A stretch of 15,102 nt of DNA from Patescibacteria group bacterium (GCA_003545435.1 DPYI01000018.1:8538-23639), one strand, 5' to 3'. Numbered from the stretch's first letter, positions 1-7,727 are shown. Notes: generated from the sequence alone by a model not told the origin. Translations and numbers: made by a program.

Positions 1-600
1 CAGCAAACAAGAGGATATAGCGAGAACAAAAATGTGACCGTCCCGCAAAGAGAAAAAGAGGAAGCACATGATTACAGGTATTTTCCGGAACCGGACATCC
101 CGCCCATGCGGTTCCCGCAGGATCAAATATTAAAAATCAAAGATCACATAGGAGAATTACCGGAAGCAAAATCAGGCCGTTTTCAGGAAAAGTATGCATT
201 ATCAGCAATCGATAGCGAGCAATTAACAGAGACCAAAGAGCGTGCGGATTATTTCGAAAATTGTGTCGCATTAACAAAATCAGCTAAGGAATTTTCGGCA
301 ATTACCTCAAAGCAGATAGCAAATGTTCTTATCAACAGACATACCGATTATGGGAATACATCGCCGTACGATCTATTGCAATCTCTCGTCAATCAAAAAC
401 AGGAAAACGATATTAACATACATATTCTTACAAAAACAATTGAGTCAGTTATTTTGACAAACGGGAAAGCAGTTGAAGATTACAGAAAAGGTAAAACATC
501 GGTTCTTATGTTTCTCGTAGGACAGGTGAAGAGAACTTTGAATGGAAAAGGAGACGCGGAAATTATAAAACAAGAATTGCTTAACTTTATAAAGTTATAA
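1..600 (+). CDS. gatB: GatB, Asp/Glu-tRNA amidotransferase subunit B (3' part only)
   Basis: This is the C-terminal part (about 199 residues) of the subunit of the GatCAB complex that binds misacylated Glu-tRNA(Gln) or Asp-tRNA(Asn) and activates it for amidation in the cytoplasm. Frame 1 is open from the first base, so the gene starts upstream of the window; the GTG at 34 is internal and not a start. The near-invariant GatB signature KEEAHDYRYFPEPDIPP lies at the left edge. It is followed by the helical linker and a YqeY-like tRNA-binding tail ending in GKTSVLMFLVGQVKR. The remaining length fits the usual C-terminal half of a protein of about 480 residues. The stop is TAA at 598-600. dnaE follows after 57 bases. 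Identification is firm; the missing 5' end holds the kinase-like catalytic cradle and cannot be judged here. Confidence 0.95.
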   Translation, partial: QQTRGYSENKNVTVPQREKEEAHDYRYFPEPDIPPMRFPQDQILKIKDHIGELPEAKSGRFQEKYALSAIDSEQLTETKERADYFENCVALTKSAKEFSAITSKQIANVLINRHTDYGNTSPYDLLQSLVNQKQENDINIHILTKTIESVILTNGKAVEDYRKGKTSVLMFLVGQVKRTLNGKGDAEIIKQELLNFIKL

Positions 601-609
601 GTTATTGAG

Positions 610-645
610 TTATAAAGTTTCAAATGCATTACAAAAACTTTATAA
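610..645 (+). repeat. AT-rich inverted repeat between gatB and dnaE
   Basis: TTATAAAGTTT at 610-620 is a perfect inverted copy of AAACTTTATAA at 635-645, giving an 11-bp stem with a 14-nt loop. A related palindrome, AACTTTATAAAGTT, covers the last codons of gatB. No T-tract follows the stem, so this is a weak terminator candidate at best. The right arm overlaps a possible -10 for dnaE. Confidence 0.5.
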
Positions 646-646
646 A
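641..646 (+). promoter_or_regulatory. possible -10 box for dnaE
   Basis: TATAAA lies 11 bases before the dnaE ATG at 658, which would place the transcript start only about 5 nt upstream of the codon. The -35 region (TTTCAA at 618-623) is poor. No Shine-Dalgarno sequence precedes the ATG, which is compatible with a leaderless or near-leaderless message. The low complexity of the region makes chance matches easy. Confidence 0.3.
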
Positions 647-657
647 CTAATTTGTTC

Positions 658-3600
658 ATGGCTGATTTCGTTCACCTTCATACGCACAGCGAATATTCCC
701 TTCTTGACGGGTTAGGGAAACTTGATCCTTTGATAGCATATGCCCAATCTCTCGGGATGGATAGTTTGGCTGTCACTGATCACGGCGCGATGTACGGAAG
801 CTTCAAGTTCTATTTAAAGGCTCTTGCAGCAGGGATAAAACCCATCATCGGGGTAGAAACATACGTAGCCCGAAGAAGCAGACTGGACAAGGAAGGCAAG
901 ATGGATACGGATCCCTATCACCTGGTGCTTTTGGCTGAGAATGAGATTGGGTATAAAAATTTAATGAAGCTAGTTACGGTTGCTCATCTTGAAGGGTTTT
1001 ACTATAAACCAAGAATAGATTGGGAAACGCTGAAGAAATATCATGAAGGACTTATTTGTTTGTCTGCCTGTTTAGCGGGCCAATTATCTCAGAACATGCT
1101 TCGGAACGAAGATAAAAAAGCTGAAGAAGTTGCCAGGGATTATAGTGAACTTTTCGGAAACGATCATTATTACATTGAACTTCAGCGCCACCCCGCAGTT
1201 CCGGAATTTGATCAGGTGAACGAAAAACTGGTGAAACTTGCAAAAAAATTAGGCATTCCCATCGTTGCAACCAATGATATTCATTATATCCGTAAGGAAG
1301 ACGCAGAAGCTCATGAAATACTTCTCTGCGTGCAGACCCAGCATACGATGCTTGAGAAAAACCGGCCTCTTTCCATGATTGACTCACCGGATTTTTATAT
1401 GCGCAGCCCGTCTGAAATGAAAGAACTATTCCAAAAATGGCCGGATGCGATAGAAAACACCGTCCGGATTGCAAAGATGTGCAACATGTCATTATCCGTC
1501 GGCCAGTGGCAGTTGCCGAAATTTCCCGTTCCGAAAGGATTATCATCGGAATCATATATTGAACAATTAGTAATGGAACGGATTCACAAACGGTATCTAA
1601 AAATTACGGAAGAGATAAAAAACCGTATAACGTATGAACTGGATATTATAAACACGAGAGGATATGCTCCGTATTTCCTGATTGTTCAGGATTTTGTCAA
1701 TTGGGCCAAGGACAATGGTATAACCGTGGGTCCCGGAAGAGGATCCGCCGCCGGATCCGTTGTTTCCTATGCCTTAGGCATAACAGGACTTGACCCTTTC
1801 TATTTTCAGCTTCCGTTTGAGCGGTTCCTAAACCCGGAGCGTCCATCTCCTCCTGATATTGATCTGGATTTCGCGGATGACAAACGGGATGAGGTCATAG
1901 CGTACGTAACGAATAAATACGGAAGCGATAAAGTCGCCCAGATTATCACATTCGGAACCATGGAAGCACGAGGTGCGGTACGGGACGCCGGAAGAGCCCT
2001 CGGAATGCCCTACAGTAAGCCGGACAGGATATCAAAAATGATTCCGATGGGGTTCCAGGGAAGCCACATGACCATAGAAAAGGCTCTTGAGCAATCAACA
2101 GAACTCGGGCTTGCATACCGTTCAGAACCGGAAACAAAACGTCTCCTTGATGTAGCCCAAAAATTAGAGGGAGTGGCCCGCCACGCATCGGTCCATGCAG
2201 CAGGAGTGGTTATTGCCGATAAACCTCTTGTTGAATATACGCCTCTGCAGAAGGAATCCAAAGGAGACCGTATTATTACGCAATATGATATGTATACCGT
2301 GGGCGAAAGCGGTGTCGGACTTCTGAAAATGGATTTTTTGGGACTTCGGAATCTAACAATCCTCAATCAGGCGCTCCGGATTATTCAGGAAACGCATAAG
2401 ATCACTCTTGATCTTTCCCACATCCCGTTTGACGACAAAAAAACATTTACGATGTTATCTCAAGCTGAGACAACCGGCATATTTCAGCTGGAATCAGCCG
2501 GCATGCGCCGGTATATCAAAGATCTCAGGCCGACAAGCATATTTGATCTCATGGCCATGGTAGCCCTCTTCAGGCCGGGACCCATGCAGGTTATTCCTGA
2601 ATTTATCCGCAGAAAACACGACAGCACTCTGGTAACGTATCCGGACCCTCGGTTGAAACCGGTGTTAAGACAATCGTACGGCCTTATTACCTACCAGGAT
2701 GATGTCCTGTTAACGTCCATTGCGCTTGCTGGATACAGCTGGGGCGAAGCTGATAAACTCCGGAAAGCAGTCGGAAAAAAAATTCCCACGGAAATGAAAA
2801 AACAGCGGGAGAAATTTATCCAAGGCTGCATAAAGAACGGATTATCAAAAGCAAAGGGAGAGGAAATATTTAATCTTATTGAGCCGTTTGCAGGATATGG
2901 ATTTAATAAGGCCCATGCAGCAAGTTATGCCATGATTGCATATCAGACTGCATATTTAAAAGCTCATTATCCGGTAGAATTTATGACTGCAGTTCTTACT
3001 GCTGAAACGCGCTCCAATACCGGGCCGACCCGGGACGAAAAAATATCCGGTATCGTGTCAGAGTGTAGGAGAATTCATGTGGAGCTTTTGGCTCCGGATG
3101 TAAATACGTCATATGTAGAATTTACCATAGAAAATGGCACAATCCGATTTGGCCTCTCTGCCATAAAAAATGTCGGAAGCGCGGCAATCGAAGCAATACT
3201 GGAGGGCAGGCGGGCCGGCCCTTTTTTGTCATTTTCCGATTTTCTTTCCCGGGTAGACTTGTCTAAGGTAAACAAAAAAACAATAGAAAGCCTTATAAAA
3301 ACAGGCGCTTTAGATGATTTTGGAAACCGCGCATCACTTCTTTTGACCCTCAGAGATACGCTTGACCTCATACATAAGAAAAAAAAGGCAGCGTCCGATG
3401 GACAGGTAGGATTATTTGAAAATCAGGATACTCAATCTCCAAAGGATATTCCTATAACGCACATCCCTGAATTAGCACGTTCTGAAATGCTTTCGTATGA
3501 AAAGGAATTGCTCGGATTTTACCTTACGGAACATCCGCTTATGCAATACAAAGATATGCTTGAAAAATTATCGTGCCTTCCGATACGTTCTGTCAGCGAT

Positions 3601-3861
3601 GAGAATATCCAAGAGCGGTGTATGGTAGCCGGTATTATTACCCACATAAAAAAAATTATGACAAAAGCGAATAACAGTGAAATGGCATTTATCAAACTGG
3701 AGGATTTAACCGGTACAATTGAACTTGTCGTATTTCCCAAAATATTTGCTCAAAACACAGCTGTATTACATACAGACGCCGTCATACAGGTCTGGGGGCG
3801 GATTGACAAAAAAGATGACCGGCTTACGCTTCTGGCAGAGGAAATACATGATGTACAATAG
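658..3861 (+). CDS. dnaE: DNA polymerase III subunit alpha (DnaE)
   Basis: Replicative DNA polymerase, 1067 residues. The PHP domain opens with HLHTHSEYSLLDG. Its nine expected metal-ligand positions all look kept: H8, H10, D17, H42, E67, H88, the Cys of SACLAG, and the Asp and His of TNDIHY. In DnaE1-type enzymes that pattern goes with 3'-5' proofreading. The polymerase core carries PDIDLDFAD (Asp402, Asp404) and MDFLGLRNLT (Asp559), matching the catalytic aspartates. A helix-hairpin-helix motif lies near residues 832-851 and an OB fold near 988-1060. The protein stops soon after the OB fold and lacks the tau-binding tail seen in Escherichia coli (about 1160 residues). ATG 658 is chosen because it aligns with family starts; an in-frame TTG lies two codons upstream. 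No Shine-Dalgarno sequence is seen. Confidence 0.97.
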   Translation: MADFVHLHTHSEYSLLDGLGKLDPLIAYAQSLGMDSLAVTDHGAMYGSFKFYLKALAAGIKPIIGVETYVARRSRLDKEGKMDTDPYHLVLLAENEIGYKNLMKLVTVAHLEGFYYKPRIDWETLKKYHEGLICLSACLAGQLSQNMLRNEDKKAEEVARDYSELFGNDHYYIELQRHPAVPEFDQVNEKLVKLAKKLGIPIVATNDIHYIRKEDAEAHEILLCVQTQHTMLEKNRPLSMIDSPDFYMRSPSEMKELFQKWPDAIENTVRIAKMCNMSLSVGQWQLPKFPVPKGLSSESYIEQLVMERIHKRYLKITEEIKNRITYELDIINTRGYAPYFLIVQDFVNWAKDNGITVGPGRGSAAGSVVSYALGITGLDPFYFQLPFERFLNPERPSPPDIDLDFADDKRDEVIAYVTNKYGSDKVAQIITFGTMEARGAVRDAGRALGMPYSKPDRISKMIPMGFQGSHMTIEKALEQSTELGLAYRSEPETKRLLDVAQKLEGVARHASVHAAGVVIADKPLVEYTPLQKESKGDRIITQYDMYTVGESGVGLLKMDFLGLRNLTILNQALRIIQETHKITLDLSHIPFDDKKTFTMLSQAETTGIFQLESAGMRRYIKDLRPTSIFDLMAMVALFRPGPMQVIPEFIRRKHDSTLVTYPDPRLKPVLRQSYGLITYQDDVLLTSIALAGYSWGEADKLRKAVGKKIPTEMKKQREKFIQGCIKNGLSKAKGEEIFNLIEPFAGYGFNKAHAASYAMIAYQTAYLKAHYPVEFMTAVLTAETRSNTGPTRDEKISGIVSECRRIHVELLAPDVNTSYVEFTIENGTIRFGLSAIKNVGSAAIEAILEGRRAGPFLSFSDFLSRVDLSKVNKKTIESLIKTGALDDFGNRASLLLTLRDTLDLIHKKKKAASDGQVGLFENQDTQSPKDIPITHIPELARSEMLSYEKELLGFYLTEHPLMQYKDMLEKLSCLPIRSVSDENIQERCMVAGIITHIKKIMTKANNSEMAFIKLEDLTGTIELVVFPKIFAQNTAVLHTDAVIQVWGRIDKKDDRLTLLAEEIHDVQ

Positions 3862-3868
3862 CGGTCTC

Positions 3869-3896
3869 TGTTTTTGAAAAAATGTTTTTGAAAAAA
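3869..3896 (+). repeat. 14-bp tandem duplication across the atpZ-like start codon
   Basis: TGTTTTTGAAAAAA occurs twice head to tail (3869-3882 and 3883-3896). The ATG of the next gene is formed exactly at the junction: the last A of copy one plus the TG of copy two. Each unit is itself a small T5-G-A5 inverted repeat. It may be a replication-slippage product that created or moved the start. Confidence 0.85.
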
Positions 3897-4235
3897 TTCA
3901 CAATTGACGCTGCATATAATTTTCTTTACAATTACCATAGACGTGTGGAAGATGTAAAAAGAAATCAGAATGAAGGAATACCCGTTCCGTATCGCACGAA
4001 AAAGGTCTATAAAACGAAAGGAACGGTTAATTCGTGGTATTATTTCGGACTGGCTGGACAGATAGGATTTAGTATTGCGCTTCCTATAGCAGGAGGCGCA
4101 GTCATAGGATCATATATTGATGAGCGGTTTGGTTCCTATCCCCGGTACACTATCGTCCTTCTTTTTGCAGGAATCATACTTTCCATGATTAATTTTGTTG
4201 TTATTGTACATTCAATCATAAAACGGAAAAACTAA
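3882..4235 (+). CDS. atpZ: AtpZ/AtpI-family ATP synthase accessory membrane protein
   Basis: Small membrane protein of 117 residues at the head of the ATP synthase operon. Family members help assemble the c-ring or act in Mg2+/Ca2+ handling next to Fo; that role is known for the family and not visible here. The C-terminal half has the family pattern: two hydrophobic segments (about residues 50-74 and 86-110), with GLAGQIGFSIALPIAGGAVIG and then a DERFGSYPR loop. The N-terminal 45 residues are polar and basic and are longer than in typical members. The start is uncertain because the ATG at 3882 lies inside a 14-bp tandem repeat and has no Shine-Dalgarno sequence. A TACAAT at 3854-3859 could serve as a -10 but has no convincing -35. 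The stop is 5 bases before atpB, so co-transcription is likely. The AtpI versus AtpZ label is not certain. Confidence 0.8.
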   Translation: MFLKKFTIDAAYNFLYNYHRRVEDVKRNQNEGIPVPYRTKKVYKTKGTVNSWYYFGLAGQIGFSIALPIAGGAVIGSYIDERFGSYPRYTIVLLFAGIILSMINFVVIVHSIIKRKN

Positions 4236-4240
4236 ATAGT

Positions 4241-4975
4241 ATGCTTCATATATCATTGGCAGCGGAAAAAGTTGCATCCATCGGATCATTTCCGGTGACG
4301 AACTCACTTCTCTCTGCGTGGATTGTCATGGCGATACTTATATGTATAAGCCTTATCATCAATAAATCTATAACCATCATTCCTTCTTCGATCCAATCAA
4401 TAGCCGAAATGGTGATAAGCGGTCTCTATGATTTTTTTGAATCCGTCATGGGACACCACGTCAAAAAAGCCTTTCCGGTGCTTGCCTCCCTTTTTCTTTT
4501 TATCATTCTTGCAAACTGGTTGGGACTGCTGCCGGGCGTGGGCACGATAGGCTTTTATGAAACTACCGTTCCATTGGAAAAAAAGTTCATACCTCTTCTT
4601 CGGGGAGCAACCGCAGATCTGAATACCACAATAGCTCTTGCGGTTGTAGCGTTTTTTGCGATACAATATTTTGGCTTTGCTACTCTTGGAGTCGAGTACA
4701 GCAAGCGGTTTCTGAATTTCAGCAATCCGATCATGTTTTTTGTCGGACTTCTGGAAATAGTATCTGATCTTTCAAAAGTGGTCTCATTTGCATTCCGGTT
4801 GTTCGGAAATATTTTTGCAGGAGAAGTACTGTTGGCGGTTATGGCGTTTTTGATGCCGTTTATAGCTCCGATGCCGTTTCTGCTGCTGGAATTATTTGTC
4901 GGTTTTATCCAGGCATTGGTTTTTTCGACGCTCACTGCAGTATTTATCAATGTTGCAGTAGCACATGAAGAGTGA
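4241..4975 (+). CDS. atpB: F1Fo ATP synthase subunit a
   Basis: Membrane stator subunit of Fo, 244 residues, forming the two proton half-channels beside the c-ring. The essential arginine is in FRLFGNIFAGE (Arg186), equivalent to Escherichia coli Arg210. The C-terminal helix keeps Gln224 in FVGFIQALVFSTLTAVFI, equivalent to Gln252. Five to six hydrophobic helices are visible, including LFLFIILANWLGLLPG in the middle with the conserved NWxGLLPG. Length is normal for the family. The ATG at 4241 follows the atpZ-like stop by 5 bases. The gene is followed by an unusually long structured gap before atpE. Confidence 0.97.
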   Translation: MLHISLAAEKVASIGSFPVTNSLLSAWIVMAILICISLIINKSITIIPSSIQSIAEMVISGLYDFFESVMGHHVKKAFPVLASLFLFIILANWLGLLPGVGTIGFYETTVPLEKKFIPLLRGATADLNTTIALAVVAFFAIQYFGFATLGVEYSKRFLNFSNPIMFFVGLLEIVSDLSKVVSFAFRLFGNIFAGEVLLAVMAFLMPFIAPMPFLLLELFVGFIQALVFSTLTAVFINVAVAHEE

Positions 4976-4984
4976 GTTTTGACT

Positions 4985-4999
4985 ATGCTCACGGAGCGT
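4985..4999 (+). other. small hairpin just after atpB
   Basis: ATGCTC at 4985-4990 pairs with GAGCGT at 4994-4999 (one T-G wobble) around a 3-nt loop. It sits 10 bases after the atpB stop and upstream of the larger atpE leader hairpin. No T-run follows, so it is not a terminator. Its significance is unknown. Confidence 0.4.
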
Positions 5000-5011
5000 T
5001 CTTGGGGCGGG

Positions 5012-5058
5012 TCTTAAGAAACTGTAATCTCGATAAAAATCGGGAACAGTTTCTAAGA
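5012..5058 (+). promoter_or_regulatory. atpE leader stem-loop
   Basis: A long imperfect hairpin fills the atpB-atpE gap. TCTT (5012-5015) pairs with AAGA (5055-5058). After one bulged A, AGAAACTGT (5017-5025) pairs with ACAGTTTCT (5046-5054). After a small internal loop, CTCGAT (5029-5034) pairs with ATCGGG (5039-5044, one wobble) around an AAAA loop. That gives about 19 base pairs. The stem ends one base before the purine-rich ribosome binding site GAGGTGGTGAG (5059-5069) of atpE. It may be a processing site, stabiliser or translational element; no T-run follows, so it is not an intrinsic terminator. Confidence 0.75.
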
Positions 5059-5074
5059 GAGGTGGTGAGAATGT

Positions 5075-5302
5075 ATGGATTTACAAGTGATAAAAACAAT
5101 AATGATGGGTGCAACAATTACGTTGGGAGGCGCCATTCCTGCAGCTGCCATCGGTATGATTACCAGCAAGGCTGTTGAATCAATAGGAAGAAATCCGGAA
5201 GCGGCAGGCGATGTTCGGACAAGCATGATTTTGGGTATGGCATTTGCTGAAGCTATTGCTATTTACGCATTAGTATGTGCACTTATTATAAAGTTTGTAT
5301 AG
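5075..5302 (+). CDS. atpE: F1Fo ATP synthase subunit c
   Basis: Ring-forming proteolipid of Fo, 75 residues, a two-helix hairpin with the polar loop GRNPEA (Arg39-Asn40-Pro41). The ion-carrying carboxylate is Glu59 in MAFAEAIAIY. The Gln and Ser/Thr residues of the known Na+-binding signature (PxxxQ, then ES or ET) are absent: Pro22 is followed by AAAI, and Glu59 by Ala. Proton coupling is therefore inferred. The first helix has Ile21, Ala23 and Ala25 where most c subunits carry packing glycines; only Gly27 of that series remains. Translation should be strong, with GAGGTG at 5059-5064 ten bases before ATG 5075. Hairpins lie on both sides of the gene. An overlapping frame from 4972 is a shadow. 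Confidence 0.97.
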   Translation: MDLQVIKTIMMGATITLGGAIPAAAIGMITSKAVESIGRNPEAAGDVRTSMILGMAFAEAIAIYALVCALIIKFV

Positions 5303-5325
5303 CAAAACAAGAGGAATCATGTCTC

Positions 5326-5353
5326 TTATGACATCAATAACGTGATGTCATAA
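5326..5353 (+). promoter_or_regulatory. stem-loop between atpE and atpF
   Basis: TTATGACATCA (5326-5336) and TGATGTCATAA (5343-5353) form a perfect 11-bp stem with a 6-nt loop, ATAACG. There is no T-run after it, so it looks like a 3' stabiliser or an RNA-processing barrier at the end of the atpE message rather than a terminator. It ends 9 bases before the atpF ATG, where no good Shine-Dalgarno sequence is present, so it may also dampen or couple atpF translation. Confidence 0.75.
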
Positions 5354-5362
5354 CACATAAAT

Positions 5363-5860
5363 ATGCATATGGAAGCATTAGGAATAGAACCAAAACTATT
5401 ACTGGCTCAGGTTGTGAATTTTTTCATCATCGTGGTTGTGTTAAACGTGCTTTTGTATAAGCCGATTCTTTTGATGCTGGAGAAAAGAAAAAAAGAAATT
5501 AGAGAAGGATTGGAATATACGGAAAAAATGCGGAAGGAAAACGAGGTTATTGAGCTGAAAAAAGCAAAGATCATCGCAGATTCCAGAAAAGAAGGACAGC
5601 AGATTATCCAGGAAGCTCAAAAGCTGGCCAAAGTTGAGGAAAAACACATTGTAGAAGAGGCACGGATTGCTGCTGAAGAAATTATAGAAAAAGGGAAACT
5701 GACCGCCCGGCAGGAACGGGAATCAATGCTAAAAGCGGTTCGCAAGGATGCTGTTTTGCTGGCGGTTAGTATGGCCAAACGCCTTCTTTCTGAATCAGTG
5801 TCTGCCGATCTTCAGCATAAAATTTTAAGTAAAACCATCAAACAGATAGAGAGCGTATGA
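5363..5860 (+). CDS. atpF: F1Fo ATP synthase subunit b
   Basis: Peripheral-stalk subunit, 165 residues. It has one N-terminal membrane helix (about residues 13-33, LLLAQVVNFFIIVVVLNVLLY). A long charged helix rich in Lys, Glu and Ala follows, of the kind that dimerises as a right-handed coiled coil and reaches the delta subunit. Length is normal for b. Only one b-type gene is present, so a homodimer is inferred. ATG 5363 is used, though ATG 5369 (third codon) is an equal alternative. Neither has a convincing Shine-Dalgarno sequence, and a hairpin ends 9 bases upstream. The TGA stop overlaps the atpH start by four bases (ATGA), so delta translation is probably coupled. Confidence 0.95.
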   Translation: MHMEALGIEPKLLLAQVVNFFIIVVVLNVLLYKPILLMLEKRKKEIREGLEYTEKMRKENEVIELKKAKIIADSRKEGQQIIQEAQKLAKVEEKHIVEEARIAAEEIIEKGKLTARQERESMLKAVRKDAVLLAVSMAKRLLSESVSADLQHKILSKTIKQIESV

Positions 5861-6222
5861 AACAACTGAACAAGGATGCCAGGAATTTTGTCGACGGAAT
5901 CGTCGATCACATTAAGAGGGACAACGCGGGCAGTCGGCCGTTTCCGAAAATTCAGAACTTATTGCGAAAAGTAAGCGATACTGCATACAAAGGCAATACT
6001 GCCACAATCACAACAGCAGTTCCCTTGAGCCACATTGAAAAAGAACAACTGACCGGAGTTCTTTCCAAAAAAATGAATCAGCAGATAGCGCTTGAATGTG
6101 ATGTCAGGCCCGGTATCATCGGGGGAATACGGATTGAAATTGCTGATTATGTCATCGATTTAAGCTATGAAGAAAAATTGCGATCAATAACATCCTTACT
6201 TTTGAAAGGAAACCGCGTATGA
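5857..6222 (+). CDS. atpH: F1Fo ATP synthase subunit delta, short form
   Basis: Delta joins the peripheral stalk (b) to the top of the alpha3beta3 head. The C-terminal domain is recognisable: NTATITTAVPLSHIEKEQL, then VRPGIIGGIRIEIADYVIDL, with the conserved GG and the closing helix. The whole protein is only 121 residues, against about 175-180 in most bacteria. The six-helix N-terminal domain that grips the alpha N-terminus is reduced to about 45-50 residues. The gene is bounded by ATGA overlaps with atpF and atpA on both sides. The deletion therefore looks native rather than a sequencing break, because any missing part would have to lie inside atpF. Identification rests on the C-terminal motifs plus operon position. 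Confidence 0.88.
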   Translation: MKQLNKDARNFVDGIVDHIKRDNAGSRPFPKIQNLLRKVSDTAYKGNTATITTAVPLSHIEKEQLTGVLSKKMNQQIALECDVRPGIIGGIRIEIADYVIDLSYEEKLRSITSLLLKGNRV

Positions 6223-7727
6223 GCATAGATGTTACCAAACAAATTGCCGATGAGTTGGTAAAACAATTAGAAGCATATGAACCGCACATACAAGCCAAGC
6301 GCGTGGGACACGTTCTCTCGGTAGCTGACGGCGTGGTAAAAGTCAGCGGGCTATCCCACGGAGCCTATCTTGAAAAAGTCCGGTTCTCGGGCGGCGTTGA
6401 AGGATTTATCATAAATTTGGAGGAGGACGAAGTAGGAATTATTGTTTTGGGTGAATATACGTCTCTCAAAGAAGGGGATGAGGTGGAAACGACGGGAGAG
6501 TTGCTCTCCGTTCCCGTCGGAGAAGAATTTTTAGGAAGGGTTATCAATCCATTGGGAGAGCCGATCGACGGGAAAGGAGCAATTCACGCCAAAAAAAAAT
6601 GCCCGATTGAAAAAATTGCTCCGGGCGTTATTTTTAGGGCCCGCGTCACCACCCCTCTGCAGACCGGTATAAAAGCAATTGACGCCTTAATCCCGATTGG
6701 CAGGGGGCAACGGGAACTTATCATCGGAGACAGGAATACGGGGAAAACTGCAATTGCCGTTGATACGATTATCAACCAAAAAAAGGAAGGAGTTTTTTGT
6801 ATTTATGTGGCTATCGGACAAAAAGCGTCGCGCATTGCTCATGTTGTAGCTGATTTAATCAAATATAAAGCGCTTGACCACACCATCGTCATAGCTGCAT
6901 CAGCTTCCGACCCCATTTCCTTTCCGTATCTTGCTCCCTATGCGGGGTGTGCCATGGGTGAATATTTTATGGATAAAGGCAAAGACGCTCTTATCATCTA
7001 TGATGATTTGTCAAAGCATGCATGGGCGTATCGTCAGATATCCCTGACCCTGAAACGGCCTTCAGGGAGAGAAGCATATCCTGGAGATGTTTTTTATCTC
7101 CATAGCCGGCTTTTGGAGCGGGCATGCCGCATGGATGATAAACACGGCGGAGGGTCACTCACGGCTCTTCCTATCATAGAAACACAGGCAAATGATGTGT
7201 CAGCATATATTCCTACCAATGTTATTTCCATAACCGACGGACAAATTTATCTTGAACCGGACTTGTTTAACGCAGGCCAGAGGCCGGCTCTGAACGTCGG
7301 AGTCTCCGTATCCAGAGTCGGTGGGGATGCACAAATTAAGGCAATGAAGAAAGTTGCGGGAAGTCTGAAACTTGATTTAGCCCAATACCGGGAACTGGCA
7401 GCATTTGCACAATTTTCTTCTGATCTAGATCTAGTAACCAAAAAGCAAATTGACCGCGGATCCCGTATGGTGGAACTCCTCAAACAAGGGCAATATATAC
7501 CGATGCCTGTGGAAAAGCAGATTTGTGTTATCTGGGCGGGAACATCCGGATATTTGGATACTGTCCAGATAGCTAAAATTCCCGGATTTGAACAATCGTT
7601 TCTTGCATTTCTGGAAAGCAGGTATCAGAAAATTCTTCCTCTTATAAAAAAGGAAAAAATAATTACTCCGGAAATTGAAAAGGAATTAACCAAAGCAATT
7701 GAAGAGTTTCTTAAGGAGTGGAAATAA
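6219..7727 (+). CDS. atpA: F1Fo ATP synthase subunit alpha
   Basis: Non-catalytic nucleotide-binding subunit of F1, 502 residues. The N-terminal beta-barrel segment (GHVLSVADGVVKVSGL) is followed by the P-loop GDRNTGKT (170-177, Lys176). Asn replaces the usual Gln at the fourth position. Walker B is DALIIYDDLSKHA. The arginine finger that completes the catalytic site on beta lies in SVSRVGGDAQ (Arg366). The C-terminal helical domain is complete and length is normal. The start overlaps the atpH stop by four bases (ATGA), indicating translational coupling. The first 25 residues match the usual delta-contacting N-terminal helix, so alpha itself is not shortened although delta is. Confidence 0.98.
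   Translation: MSIDVTKQIADELVKQLEAYEPHIQAKRVGHVLSVADGVVKVSGLSHGAYLEKVRFSGGVEGFIINLEEDEVGIIVLGEYTSLKEGDEVETTGELLSVPVGEEFLGRVINPLGEPIDGKGAIHAKKKCPIEKIAPGVIFRARVTTPLQTGIKAIDALIPIGRGQRELIIGDRNTGKTAIAVDTIINQKKEGVFCIYVAIGQKASRIAHVVADLIKYKALDHTIVIAASASDPISFPYLAPYAGCAMGEYFMDKGKDALIIYDDLSKHAWAYRQISLTLKRPSGREAYPGDVFYLHSRLLERACRMDDKHGGGSLTALPIIETQANDVSAYIPTNVISITDGQIYLEPDLFNAGQRPALNVGVSVSRVGGDAQIKAMKKVAGSLKLDLAQYRELAAFAQFSSDLDLVTKKQIDRGSRMVELLKQGQYIPMPVEKQICVIWAGTSGYLDTVQIAKIPGFEQSFLAFLESRYQKILPLIKKEKIITPEIEKELTKAIEEFLKEWK

Noticed and set aside
3803..3808. Perfect TTGACA inside the end of dnaE as -35 of an ATP synthase operon promoter
   Set aside because: No acceptable -10 lies 16-18 bases downstream; the best hexamer there matches only half of the consensus. 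TACAAT at 3854 is far too distant.
4972..5178. Overlapping + frame between atpB and atpE (68 codons)
   Set aside because: It runs through the leader hairpin and the atpE coding region in another frame, with no motif. The atpE frame is certain.
5319..5345. Eight-codon ORF (MSLMTSIT) with AGAGGA upstream, inside the atpE-atpF gap
   Set aside because: Spacing of the purine run to ATG is short, and the frame is mostly made by the hairpin sequence. There is no further sign of a leader peptide.
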